A stretch of 64,000 bases of DNA, from assembly GCA_963785425.1 (NCBI GenBank), contig CAWAVG010000002.1, positions 620,001 to 684,000 on the forward strand. The letters run 5' to 3'. The notes beneath the pieces were generated by a model. That model searched no databases. It saw nothing but the letters and a program-made list of their open reading frames with translations, and was not told the origin of the DNA. The translations under genes were made by a program, and so were the position numbers. The stretch's first letter is position 1. Every line of letters starts with the position of its first letter. Of this stretch, positions 55,490-63,560 are shown piece by piece. This DNA is from RYN-133 sp963785425 (GTDB lineage: Bacteria; Actinomycetota; Actinomycetes; Mycobacteriales; Jatrophihabitantaceae).

Positions 55490-56704
55490 GTGACGCAACG
55501 CGAGCGCGAGTCGTTGGCCCCGGGGGTACCGGGCGACGATCCGCACTCGTTGCTCTTCGGAGAGGACGACGGCAGCGACTTCCCGCTCGAGCAGACGCGT
55601 GCCGACCGCCGCCGGGGTGAGCAACGTCGCCGCCGCAAGCGCCGTACGCGCGGGCGGCTGTTCGTGCTGCTGGTCGTCGTGATCGTCGCCGCCGTCGCAT
55701 ACCTGGTCGTCCCGAAGGTGATCGACTACTTCTCCGTCGCCGACTACAGCGGCCAGGGCTCCGGGTCGGTCACCATCACGGTGCAGAACGGTGACAGCAC
55801 CAAGGACATCGCGAACACGCTGCAGCACAAGGGCGTGGTGAAGAGCGCGCAGGCGTTCACCGACGCGTGCGGCGACACCAAGTGCGCCGGCATCAGGCCG
55901 GGCCAGTACGACATGCGTCTGCACATGTCCGGTGCGGCCGCGGTCGCGCTCATCCTCGATCCGACGGCGCGCAGTGCCGGCAACGACCTCGTGATCCCTG
56001 AGGGGGCCACGAGCCTCGACGTCGAAGCGCGGCTGGCGAAGATCTTCGGAGACGACCAGAAGAACGCCATCCAGTCGGCGCTCAAGGGCGGGGCGAACCT
56101 CGGGCTGCCCCGCGGTTACACCGGCAAGGGCGACGGCATCCCGACCTCGGTCGAGGGTTTCCTGTTCCCGGCGACCTACACGGTCGATCCCGGAACGACC
56201 GTGGCGAAGGTGCTCAGCGATCAGGTCATCCCGCGGTACCTGCAACAGGACCGGCAGACCCACTTCGCCGACGGCGCCGCCAAGCTGCACATGACGCCGT
56301 ACGCGGCCCTGATCATGGCCTCGATCGCGCAGTCCGAGGCGAAGTACAGCTCGGACATGCCCAAGGTGGTCCGGACAATCCTCAACCGCATCAAGATCGG
56401 GCGCGAACTGCAGTTCGACTCGACGAGCTCGTACGCGTGCAAGCTCGCGGGCACGCCTGCGGACAAGTGCATCTACAAGGACGTCGAAGGCCCGTACAAC
56501 ACGTACACCCACAAGGGACTGCCACCGACACCGATCGACAACCCCGGTGGTGCGGCGATGGCCGCAGCCGTCGCTCCCGCGTCAGGCAACTGGTTGTACT
56601 TCGTGAACAAGGACGCCGCCGGGCACCTGTTCTTCACCAACAGCGAAAAGGCCTGGTCGACTGCGGTCACCAAGTGCGTCAAGAACCACTGGGGCTGTGG
56701 CTGA
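55490..56704 (+). CDS. mltG: Endolytic murein transglycosylase MltG
   Basis: A 404-residue protein that cuts nascent peptidoglycan strands and so sets glycan chain length. Seen: a charged cytoplasmic N-terminus (RADRRRGEQRRRRKRRTRGR), one membrane helix (LFVLLVVVIVAAVAYLVVPK), a LysM-like part (GSVTITVQNGDSTKDIANTL), and the YceG catalytic region MASIAQSEAKYSSDMPKVVR with the catalytic Glu, FDSTSSYA, and GLPPTPIDNPGGAAMAAAV. GTG 55490 has GGAG at good distance; an ATG-like start at 55466 would add eight residues. Overlaps aroE by 8 bases. Confidence 0.93.
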   Translation: MTQRERESLAPGVPGDDPHSLLFGEDDGSDFPLEQTRADRRRGEQRRRRKRRTRGRLFVLLVVVIVAAVAYLVVPKVIDYFSVADYSGQGSGSVTITVQNGDSTKDIANTLQHKGVVKSAQAFTDACGDTKCAGIRPGQYDMRLHMSGAAAVALILDPTARSAGNDLVIPEGATSLDVEARLAKIFGDDQKNAIQSALKGGANLGLPRGYTGKGDGIPTSVEGFLFPATYTVDPGTTVAKVLSDQVIPRYLQQDRQTHFADGAAKLHMTPYAALIMASIAQSEAKYSSDMPKVVRTILNRIKIGRELQFDSTSSYACKLAGTPADKCIYKDVEGPYNTYTHKGLPPTPIDNPGGAAMAAAVAPASGNWLYFVNKDAAGHLFFTNSEKAWSTAVTKCVKNHWGCG

Positions 56705-57512
56705 CCCAGTGCGCCGCGCGGCCGTGCTCGGACGTCCGATCGCGCACTCGCTCTCGCCGTTGCTGCACACCGCCGCGTACGAGGCACTCGGGCTGAAGTG
56801 GCGATACGAGGCAATCGACTGCGGGGTCGACGAGTTGCTTCCGGTGCTGCGCGAGCGTCGCGACTGGGCCGGCTTCTCGTGCACGATGCCGCTCAAGCAC
56901 GCCGTGCTCGACATCGCCGACGAGGTGCGGCCGATCGCGGCCGCCGTCGGCGCCGCCAACACGCTGCTGCCGCGCGCCGGCGGCGGCTGGATCGCCGACA
57001 ACACCGACGTGGCCGGGATCGTCGCGACCGTGCGCGAGGCAGAGGTCGCGCCGGGGTCGGTGACCGTGCTGGGCGCCGGCGGTACCGCGCAGGCACTGCT
57101 CGGCGCGCTCAGCGAGCTGGGGCGTCCGCGCTGCACGGCGTTGGTGCGCGACCGGTCACGCGCCGCACGTCTCGAGTCGACGGCGCGCGCCATGGGAGTC
57201 GAGTTGCTGGTCGCCGACCTCGTCCCCGACGCCGCAGCGCTGCGCGCCGATCTCGTCGTGTCGACGCTGCCCGGCAGTTCGGCAGACGCCTTGGCCGGTG
57301 CGCCCTGGCACGCTGGTCAGGCGGTGCTCGACGTCGTCTACGAGCCGTGGCCGACGGTGCTGGCCACCGCCGCCGAGAGTGCCGGTGCGGCGGTACTGAG
57401 CGGCGCGCGGATGCTGCTGCACCAGGCTGCAGCTCAGGTCGAGCTGATGACCGGCCGCCCTGCGCCGGTCCAGGCCATGGACGCGGCACTGCGACGTACG
57501 CTCGCCTCATGA
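56697..57512 (+). CDS. aroE: Shikimate dehydrogenase
   Basis: A 271-residue enzyme reducing 3-dehydroshikimate to shikimate with NADPH, in aromatic amino acid synthesis. Seen: AVLGRPIAHSLSPLLHTAAY, FSCTMPLKHAVLD (catalytic Lys), AANTLLPRAGGGWIADNTDV (catalytic Asp), VLGAGGTAQALLGALSELG (nucleotide loop), and LHQAAAQVELMTGRPAP. The usual N-V-T before MPLK reads S-C-T. GTG 56697 start. Confidence 0.92.
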   Translation: MADPVRRAAVLGRPIAHSLSPLLHTAAYEALGLKWRYEAIDCGVDELLPVLRERRDWAGFSCTMPLKHAVLDIADEVRPIAAAVGAANTLLPRAGGGWIADNTDVAGIVATVREAEVAPGSVTVLGAGGTAQALLGALSELGRPRCTALVRDRSRAARLESTARAMGVELLVADLVPDAAALRADLVVSTLPGSSADALAGAPWHAGQAVLDVVYEPWPTVLATAAESAGAAVLSGARMLLHQAAAQVELMTGRPAPVQAMDAALRRTLAS

Positions 57513-58303
57513 GCGTGACCACGACACGGCGGGCCATCGTACGGCTGCCCGCCGGCGCCGCGCCGACCACGGCGCCGGACGACCTCGCCGTCGAGGATCC
57601 GCTCGTGTTGGGCATGGACGGCGAGGCGATCGCCACCCTCATGCGTACGCCGGGTCACGATCTCGAGCTCGCCGCCGGCTGGCTCGTCGTCGAGTCGGGA
57701 GTGCGCACGCCCGAGGACATCGTGACGCTGCGCGCGTGCCGCGAGGACGACACCGACCGCGTGCACATCACCTTGCGCGCCGGGGTGCGGCCGCCGCGTC
57801 CCCGTGCGTTCGTGACCTCGGCGGCATGCGGCGTCTGCAGCGCGGACGTGCTCGACCTGACGTTGCTGCGCACCTCGGAACCGCACCGAGACGGGTGGAC
57901 GGTGTCACGGGAAGCACTGACCTCGTTGCCCGATGCGATGCGCGCGCGACAGCGGGCGTTCGACCGCACCGGCGCCGTGCACGCGGCAGCGCTGGCCAGC
58001 GGGGACGGCGTGCTCGGTGCGGTGCGTGAGGACGTCGGCCGGCACAACGCGGTGGACAAGGTCGTCGGGCACGCCCTGCTCGACGGCCGGTTGCCGGGTA
58101 CCGACCAACTGCTGGTCGTGAGCGGACGGGTGTCGTTCGAGATCGTGCAGAAGGCCGTGGCGGCGGGTGTTGCCGGCATCGTCGCGGTGTCGGCGCCGTC
58201 GAGTCTCGCGGTCGACCTGGCGCGCACCCACGGACTGTTGCTCGTGGGAATGGTGCGCAGCGGCCGTATGAACGCCTATGCCGGTGAGCAACTGATCACC
58301 TGA
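57509..58303 (+). CDS. fdhD: Formate dehydrogenase accessory sulfurtransferase FdhD
   Basis: A 264-residue protein that passes sulfur to the molybdenum cofactor to activate formate dehydrogenase. Seen: LVLGMDGEAIATLMRTPGHD, LELAAGWLVVESGV, the active CGVCS motif, EDVGRHNAVDKVVGHALLDG and VSGRVSFEIVQKAVAAGVAG, all FdhD blocks. ATG overlaps the aroE stop (ATGA), so it is translated with aroE. No formate dehydrogenase gene is in the window, but cofactor genes follow on the other strand. Confidence 0.93.
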   Translation: MSVTTTRRAIVRLPAGAAPTTAPDDLAVEDPLVLGMDGEAIATLMRTPGHDLELAAGWLVVESGVRTPEDIVTLRACREDDTDRVHITLRAGVRPPRPRAFVTSAACGVCSADVLDLTLLRTSEPHRDGWTVSREALTSLPDAMRARQRAFDRTGAVHAAALASGDGVLGAVREDVGRHNAVDKVVGHALLDGRLPGTDQLLVVSGRVSFEIVQKAVAAGVAGIVAVSAPSSLAVDLARTHGLLLVGMVRSGRMNAYAGEQLIT

Positions 58304-58352
58304 GGCTCATCTCGGCGTGGGAGAACCTGTTGCAGTGGGCAGACTCGCGCTG

Positions 58353-58484
58353 ATGCCCGAATCCACCACGCGCCGCGCGTTCCTCGCAGGCGGCACCGTC
58401 GCCGCCGCCTCCGGCACCGCAGGTTTGCTGCTGCCGAGTTCTCGCCCGCGAGTGGTCACTTATCGCCCGAGTGGTCAGGAATAA
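58353..58484 (+). pseudogene. Cut-off Tat signal peptide ORF
   Basis: A 43-residue frame: MPESTTRRAFLAGGTVAAAS followed by GTAGLLLPSSRPR. It has the Tat features of twin arginine with Phe-Leu, a moderately hydrophobic run and no mature domain. The frame runs into the palindrome at 58447-58516 and stops. It appears to be the remaining leader of an exported redox enzyme, lost or displaced at this site. It lies 49 bases after fdhD. Confidence 0.55.
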
Positions 58485-58516
58485 CTGACCACTCGCGGCA
58501 TAAGTGACCACTCGCG
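58447..58516. repeat. Nested palindrome built from CGAGTGGTCA units
   Basis: Outer arms of 17 bases (58447-58463 and 58500-58516) are perfect inverted repeats, as are inner arms of 11 bases (58468-58478 and 58485-58495). All four contain CGAGTGGTCA or its complement. It lies between the convergent fdhD region and the MOSC gene, so it can serve as a two-way terminator; the four-unit build looks like a mobile or dispersed repeat. Confidence 0.85.
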
Positions 58517-58524
58517 CCGCCGGA

Positions 58525-59112
58525 TCAGTCGGCGTGCGCGCCGAACATGTACCGCCGATAGGCCTGCGTAATGGTCTCGCCCTGCTCGGGACGATGGACG
58601 ACGGAGATGTCGTCGCCGGCGCGGATGTGTCCAGGGACGACGACGCGCAGGTAGGCGCCAGGACGGGACACCTCGGTGAAGGTCTTCAGCCAGCCCTTCT
58701 CGCCGACCCAGCCGCGGAAGGTCGCACACGGGATGCGTGGGTCGGTGACCTCGACGACGACGGTGTCGCCGATCTGCCAGCGCTCGCCATGCAGCGCGCC
58801 GTTCACGTCGAGGCCGCGGGTGGTCAGGTTCTCGCCGAAGAACCCGTTGGGCAGCGTGCGGCCGAGCCGCTGCTGCCAGTCGTCGAGATCCTCGCGCGCG
58901 AACGCGTAGAGCGCCTGGTCAGCGCCACCGTGGTTGGCGACGTCGCCGATGTAGTCGCCGACGACGCCGCTGCCGAGCCCGGTCGTCCTCGGCCCGGGGT
59001 CGCGCACCTCGACCGCGCCGTCGACCGGTCGCTTGTCGATACCGGTGCGGTCGACGTCCTTGTCGGGGTTGGGTCGCGGATGCGCGATATTGACCGAGTC
59101 GAGTGTGGGCAC
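58525..59112 (-). CDS. MOSC-domain protein (YiiM-like)
   Basis: A 195-residue protein of the MOSC family, which binds sulfurated molybdenum cofactor. Seen: GVVGDYIGDVANHGGADQAL, YAFAREDLDDWQQRLGRTLP, NGFFGENLTTRGLDV and the Cys-containing VTDPRIPCATFRGWVGEKGW, which match YiiM-type stand-alone MOSC proteins that act in detoxifying hydroxylated bases. It is the last gene of a minus-strand set with DUF6457 and mobA. Confidence 0.87.
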   Translation of the reverse strand: MPTLDSVNIAHPRPNPDKDVDRTGIDKRPVDGAVEVRDPGPRTTGLGSGVVGDYIGDVANHGGADQALYAFAREDLDDWQQRLGRTLPNGFFGENLTTRGLDVNGALHGERWQIGDTVVVEVTDPRIPCATFRGWVGEKGWLKTFTEVSRPGAYLRVVVPGHIRAGDDISVVHRPEQGETITQAYRRYMFGAHAD

Positions 59113-59115
59113 GCG

Positions 59116-59358
59116 TCAATGGTCCCAGTCGGCGGCGAGCCGTTTCGCGATCTCGGCAGCGGCCGCGACGTCGTCGGCCGAGCCGCCGCGCAGGCCCGCG
59201 GCGAGGCCGACCAGGAAGGTCGTGAGCGGGGCCGCCGGGCGGGCGACGCCGTGCGCGGCATCGCGCGCGAGATCGAGGACGAGGTCGCGATCGGGGGCAG
59301 CAGGAATGTCCAGGGCGGCGCAGAGCTCGTCCATCCATCGGGCCAAGTCGTCAGGCAC
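59116..59358 (-). CDS. DUF6457-like small protein
   Basis: An 80-residue helical protein: DDLARWMDELCAALDIPAAP, VLDLARDAAHGVARPAAPLT, TFLVGLAAGLRGGSADDVAA. This matches the DUF6457 type encoded with, or fused to, mobA in actinobacteria. Start GTG 59358 overlaps the mobA stop by 8 bases; the stop lies 3 bases before the MOSC ATG. Function unknown; a molybdenum-cofactor link is inferred from place. Confidence 0.75.
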   Translation of the reverse strand: MPDDLARWMDELCAALDIPAAPDRDLVLDLARDAAHGVARPAAPLTTFLVGLAAGLRGGSADDVAAAAEIAKRLAADWDH

Positions 59359-59905
59359 GACGCGCCTGCTCGATCTCGGGCCAGGTGTCGAGGTCCTCGC
59401 CCCAGCCGCGGTCATCCTCCAGGTCGGCGACGTCCACGTCGGCGAACAGATCTCTCGCGGCGGCCCCGTCGACGCGCCCAAGCTTCGCCAGCGCCGCGCG
59501 CAACGCATCGGTACGCCACGCCGCGGCCAGATGGTTGCGCACGCCGTCGCAGCTGAGCACCGCGACGTCGGCGTGCGCCGCCGTCGTCAAGAGCATCGGC
59601 ACGGCAGCACCGACGCGCGGCAGGTCCGTGGCCAGCACCAGACACCACGTCGCCGTGATCGAGGGCAGCGCGGCGGCGATCCCGGCCACCGGGCCGCCGC
59701 CCGGTGGCTGCTCCTGCACCCAGATGACATCGCGGCTCACCGCGCGGCGCGGCCCGGCCACGACCACGCGCTGCGCGTCCCCGGCTGCGGCGACCACGAT
59801 GTCGAGCAAGGTGCAGCCCCCGATCTCGACCGCGGCCTTGTCGGCGCCGCCGAGCCGTCGCGACCCGGCGCCGGCGAGCACGATCGCGTCGAACACAACG
59901 TGCAC
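59351..59905 (-). CDS. mobA: Molybdenum cofactor guanylyltransferase MobA
   Basis: A 184-residue nucleotidyltransferase that links GMP to molybdopterin. Seen: AIVLAGAGSRRLGGADKAAV (the L-A-G-x-x-S-x-R-x-G-x-D-K signature), VQEQPPGGGPVAGIAAALPS, and CLVLATDLPRVG with the metal Asp. Short but complete for actinobacterial members. Makes the cofactor form that formate dehydrogenase-type enzymes need, fitting fdhD nearby. Confidence 0.9.
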   Translation of the reverse strand: MHVVFDAIVLAGAGSRRLGGADKAAVEIGGCTLLDIVVAAAGDAQRVVVAGPRRAVSRDVIWVQEQPPGGGPVAGIAAALPSITATWCLVLATDLPRVGAAVPMLLTTAAHADVAVLSCDGVRNHLAAAWRTDALRAALAKLGRVDGAAARDLFADVDVADLEDDRGWGEDLDTWPEIEQARRA

Positions 59906-59906
59906 G

Positions 59907-60308
59907 CTACTGCTTGAGCTTGCGCCAGCCGCCGGCCCGGTTGTTCGCGACGATCTGCTCGAACATCCGCCTGAGTGCCGGTCCGTCGACCGACGAGTCG
60001 CGGTAGACGGAGATTTGGCGGGCCGTCTTGTTCCCGTGGCCGGAGGTGATGATGCCGTCAGGGTCTGGGACGATGCCGCCGTCGTAGAGGAACACGTTCA
60101 CGTGGTCCTTCGTGGCGAGAAGCGCGCAGATGTTGCCGTCCAGTACGAAGTAGGGCTGCACGCTGCGCTTGATCGTCTCCGCGACCTCCGGATCCGCCGC
60201 GTGGACGAGATCGCGCACCCGCTCGCAGATCTCCCGCTGCCAGTCGGGCAGCGAGCGGATGTAGTCGTCGACCCTGGGATCCTTCGGATACGGCCGACGC
60301 GTCGCCAT
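59907..60308 (-). CDS. DUF1801-family (YdhG-like) protein
   Basis: A 133-residue protein: DDYIRSLPDWQREICERVRD, VAETIKRSVQPYFVLDGNIC, HVNVFLYDGGIVPDPDGIIT and RQISVYRDSSVDGPALRRMF. This is the DUF1801 fold common as a small soluble protein; related YdhG/frataxin-like proteins have been linked to iron, but nothing here proves it. Two bases separate it from mobA, suggesting one transcript. Confidence 0.8.
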   Translation of the reverse strand: MATRRPYPKDPRVDDYIRSLPDWQREICERVRDLVHAADPEVAETIKRSVQPYFVLDGNICALLATKDHVNVFLYDGGIVPDPDGIITSGHGNKTARQISVYRDSSVDGPALRRMFEQIVANNRAGGWRKLKQ

Positions 60309-60400
60309 GACGACATCCTTGCGTCACCGGGGGGCTACACGAAACACCTGTGCAGGGGATAGGTTCTCGGCATTGTCCGATTTGTTCTCTTGGAGGAGAA

Positions 60401-62782
60401 GTGACGACGAAGTCACCATCGAGACTGCGCGGCGTCCTCGGCGCCACGGCCGTCCTGGGCCTGGTCGCTGCCGGAACGTTCGCCGTGGCCGACGTGAGCG
60501 CCGGTGCGGCTCCGGCCGCACGACCCGCCGACGGCGCGTCCGCCTGCAAGCTGGGTCATGGCGTCAAGCACGTGATCAGTCTGGTGTTCGACAACGTCCA
60601 CTTCGCACGGGACAACCCCAACGTCCCGTCGGACCTCGAGCAGATGCCGCACCTGCTGCACTTCCTCGAGAACAACGGCACGGTGCTCTCGAACGTGCAC
60701 ACGCCGATGATCGCCCACACCGCCGACGACAGCCTGTCGATCTATACCGGCCTGTACGGCGACCGGCACGGGCAGCCGCTGACGAACTCGTACAAGACCT
60801 ACAACCCCGACGGGACGACCGACCCGGCCGCGTCGTTCGCGTACTGGACGAGCCCGGTAGTCGACACTGCGTCGAGTCCGACGAGCGGTCACGACACTCT
60901 GCCCACGATGGCGTATTCGGCCACCACCCCGGCGAAGCACACGAACACCGGTCAGCAGACCCCGGCGCCGTGGGTGCCCTACACCCGCGCGGGGTGTTCG
61001 GTCGGTGACTTCTCCACCGCGAACATGGTGCTCGAGAACACCAAGCAGGACATCAACACCGTCTTCGGCACGAACTCGCCCGAGTCCGCGCAACTGAATG
61101 CCGACACCGATCCGTACAAGGACAACGAGGTCGCTGACTACATCGGTGTGGCCGTGCACTGCGCGAAGGGCGACACAACCTGCGCCGACGCGCAGGCGGT
61201 GAAGTACGGCCAGTCGTCGCCCTCACCGTCGGCGAGCGCGGATCTGCTCCCGACCGAACCCGGCGGCTACCACGGTTACCAGGCGCTGTTCGGCGCGCGC
61301 TACGTCGCGCCCGTCCTCGGCCAGGGCACACCGGACAAGACGCACGACGGCTACCAGGTGACCAATTCATCCGGAAACCTGGTCGACCTCAACGGCGCCG
61401 AGATGGACGGCCAGTACACGTCGCCGGCCCGTCCGGGCTTCCCGGGCTTCAGCCCGACCCCGGCGCAGTCGCTGGCGTACGTGGCCGACATGCAGGAGAG
61501 CGGCGTGCCCGTCACGTACGGCTACATCTCCGACATGCACGAGCGCAAGGCGGCGACCACCGGTACCTGCACGACGGCGACCGCCACGAAGGCGGGCAAC
61601 CCCGTCGGGCCGGGCGACAGCTGCTACGTCAGCAACGCCAAGGCCTACGACGACGCGTTCGCGAAGTTCTTCGAGCGCCTGCAGGAGGACGGCATCACGC
61701 CTGCGAACACGCTGTACATGATCAGCTCTGAGGAGAACGACCAGTTCGACGGCGCGAACGTCGGACGGGCGACCCAGCCGACGCCGGCGGGGTGCGACGG
61801 CGTGACGGTGCCGTGCAACTACAGCTCGAGCCAGATCGGCGAGGTGCAGGCCAACATCAAGGGTCTGTTGTCGACGACCCAGAGCGCGAACACCCAGTTC
61901 GACATCGAGCCGCAGGGCGCCTCGATCTACGTCCACGGACAACCGGCGGCCGACGACGCGACCGTGCGTCAGCTCGAACGCGACACCGCGGGCATGACCG
62001 CGGACAACCCGTACAGCGGGGCGGTCGGACAGCACATCGTCAACTACCAGGCGGGGAAGGCCGAGCAGCGGATCCTGCACATGCAGACCTCCGATCCACT
62101 GCGTACGCCGACCTACACGCTGTTCCCCGTTCCGGACTACTACTTCTCGACGTCCGGACCGAACATCTCGACGCTCAGCGGGTACGCATGGAACCACGGG
62201 TACTACTCGCCGAACATCGACATCACCTGGGCCGGCGTCGCCGGACCGGGGGTCGCGAACAATGGGCTCGACGGACCGCAGCCCGCCGACGGCAACGAGG
62301 CGAACGACCCGAACTCGACGAACACCGTGCCACAAGCGAGCCGACAGGGCACGTACGTCGACGAGGTCGACCTGCGCCCGACCCTGCTGCACCTGACCGG
62401 ACTGCGCGATGACTACCAGACCGACGGCACGGTGATCACTGACGTGCTGAGCCGGCCGCGCCACGCGTTGCGATCGGTGCAGGCGTTGGCCGTGGCCTAC
62501 CACCAGCTCAACTCGAGCGTCGGTGCGTTCGGGACGGACACGTTGATCGCTTCGACGAGGGCGCTCAAGAGCGGCTCGGCGTCGAACGACTCGACCTTCC
62601 GCAGGGTCGAGGACACACTCACCTATCTCGCCGACAAGCGCGACAGCCTCGCGACGAAGATCAAGGTGATGCTCGCTGACGCGGCAGCCGGGCACGGCGT
62701 CTCGCGCAACCGGGCGCGCACGCTGATCGACCGGGCCGACCGGCTGATCAGCGCGGCGCGCCGGCTCGCAGCCTCGTCCTGA
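60401..62782 (+). CDS. Secreted alkaline-phosphatase-superfamily-like protein
   Basis: A 793-residue exported protein. Signal peptide: LRGVLGATAVLGLVAAGTFA then a cut site near SAGAAPA. The mature part starts KHVISLVFDNVHFARDNPNV and MPHLLHFLENNGTVLSNVHT with HTADDSLSIYTGLYGDRHGQ, resembling the first metal/nucleophile region of phosphoesterases. Later TLYMISSEENDQFDGANVGR and YYSPNIDITWAGVAGPGV then YVDEVDLRPTLLHLTGL fit the far metal site and the usual R-P-T-L-L end. It has several cysteines and a helical C-terminus (LADKRDSLATKIKVMLADAA). GTG 60401 follows GGAGGAG. Substrate unknown. Confidence 0.78.
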   Translation: MTTKSPSRLRGVLGATAVLGLVAAGTFAVADVSAGAAPAARPADGASACKLGHGVKHVISLVFDNVHFARDNPNVPSDLEQMPHLLHFLENNGTVLSNVHTPMIAHTADDSLSIYTGLYGDRHGQPLTNSYKTYNPDGTTDPAASFAYWTSPVVDTASSPTSGHDTLPTMAYSATTPAKHTNTGQQTPAPWVPYTRAGCSVGDFSTANMVLENTKQDINTVFGTNSPESAQLNADTDPYKDNEVADYIGVAVHCAKGDTTCADAQAVKYGQSSPSPSASADLLPTEPGGYHGYQALFGARYVAPVLGQGTPDKTHDGYQVTNSSGNLVDLNGAEMDGQYTSPARPGFPGFSPTPAQSLAYVADMQESGVPVTYGYISDMHERKAATTGTCTTATATKAGNPVGPGDSCYVSNAKAYDDAFAKFFERLQEDGITPANTLYMISSEENDQFDGANVGRATQPTPAGCDGVTVPCNYSSSQIGEVQANIKGLLSTTQSANTQFDIEPQGASIYVHGQPAADDATVRQLERDTAGMTADNPYSGAVGQHIVNYQAGKAEQRILHMQTSDPLRTPTYTLFPVPDYYFSTSGPNISTLSGYAWNHGYYSPNIDITWAGVAGPGVANNGLDGPQPADGNEANDPNSTNTVPQASRQGTYVDEVDLRPTLLHLTGLRDDYQTDGTVITDVLSRPRHALRSVQALAVAYHQLNSSVGAFGTDTLIASTRALKSGSASNDSTFRRVEDTLTYLADKRDSLATKIKVMLADAAAGHGVSRNRARTLIDRADRLISAARRLAASS

Positions 62783-62786
62783 CCGT

Positions 62787-62824
62787 GTCACGGTGCGTGG
62801 GCCAATAGGCTCACGCACCGTGAC
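62787..62824. terminator. Hairpin overlapping the prepilin peptidase start
   Basis: Arms of 17 bases (62787-62803 and 62808-62824) with one G-T wobble and loop AATA. It ends transcription after the phosphoesterase gene and its right arm covers the -10 box and GTG of the next gene. Confidence 0.7.
62806..62811 (+). promoter_or_regulatory. -10 box (TAGGCT) of the prepilin peptidase gene
   Basis: TAGGCT followed by 8 bases and GTG 62820; it lies in the loop and right arm of the upstream terminator hairpin. Confidence 0.45.
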
Positions 62825-63497
62825 CTCGGTTGTCGGAGCTGCGGCGGGTGCCGCGGTGTGCCTTGCTGCGACGCCGTATCTCGCTCGGCTCACCCGCACC
62901 GTTCCCGACCGCGAGAACCCGCGCTGGTACGTCGGTGCCGCACCTGACCGGCGGCGCACACTGCTCACCGCGGTCGCGGCGCTGGTGATCGGCGCGCTCG
63001 CCGGTGCCGCAGCAGGATGGACCGCCTTGCTGGCGGCCTATCTGTGCCTTGCGCTCGCAGGCACGCCCCTGACCGTCATCGATTACGAACATCACCGCCT
63101 GCCCAACCGTCTCGTGTACCCCGCGGCCATCGGGGCGTTCGCGCTGCTCGCACTTGCGGCGGCCGTCGACGACCGATGGCACGACTACCTGCGCGCGGTC
63201 GAGGCAGCGGCCGTCGCGTACGCGGCGCTGTTCCTGCTGAAGTTCATCTCGCCGCGTTCGTTCGGGTGGGGCGACGTGCGGCTCGGCGCGGTGCTCGGTG
63301 CGTACCTCGGCTACCGCAGCTGGCTCGCCGTCTACTTCGGTCTGTTCGGCGGATTCGTGCTCGGCTCGGTGATCGCCGTCGTGCTGCTCGCCACGCGCCG
63401 CGCCACCATGAAGACCGCGCTGGCGTTCGGCCCGATGCTGCTGCTCGGCGCTCTGCTCGTCCTCGCCTTCGACATCACGCCATCGCTGGCCGGATAG
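62820..63497 (+). CDS. Prepilin peptidase (A24 family)
   Basis: A 225-residue membrane protease with about six to seven helices. Catalytic aspartates: VIDYEHHRLPNRLVYPAAIG (first Asp) and FGWGDVRLGAVLGAYLGYRS (GxGD). The N-terminal methyltransferase domain with its Cys pairs is absent, as in the mycobacterial gene next to aroE. It would cut type IV-like prepilins or competence/tad pilins. GTG 62820 was chosen for its -10 box; an in-frame GTG at 62793 lies within the terminator arm. Confidence 0.88.
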   Translation: MTSVVGAAAGAAVCLAATPYLARLTRTVPDRENPRWYVGAAPDRRRTLLTAVAALVIGALAGAAAGWTALLAAYLCLALAGTPLTVIDYEHHRLPNRLVYPAAIGAFALLALAAAVDDRWHDYLRAVEAAAVAYAALFLLKFISPRSFGWGDVRLGAVLGAYLGYRSWLAVYFGLFGGFVLGSVIAVVLLATRRATMKTALAFGPMLLLGALLVLAFDITPSLAG

Positions 63498-63512
63498 CCG
63501 CAGGGCGCCGCA

Positions 63513-63529
63513 CCGTCACTCCGTGACGG
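63513..63529. terminator. Small hairpin before zwf
   Basis: CCGTCAC and GTGACGG pair around the loop TCC, 16 bases after the peptidase stop. A short stem; weak evidence for termination. Confidence 0.35.
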
Positions 63530-63547
63530 CGCCGCAGCGGCACTCCG

Positions 63548-63553
63548 TACTGT
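63548..63553 (+). promoter_or_regulatory. -10 box (TACTGT) of zwf
   Basis: TACTGT followed by 7 bases and ATG 63561; leaderless geometry. Confidence 0.45.
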
Positions 63554-63560
63554 GATCGAC

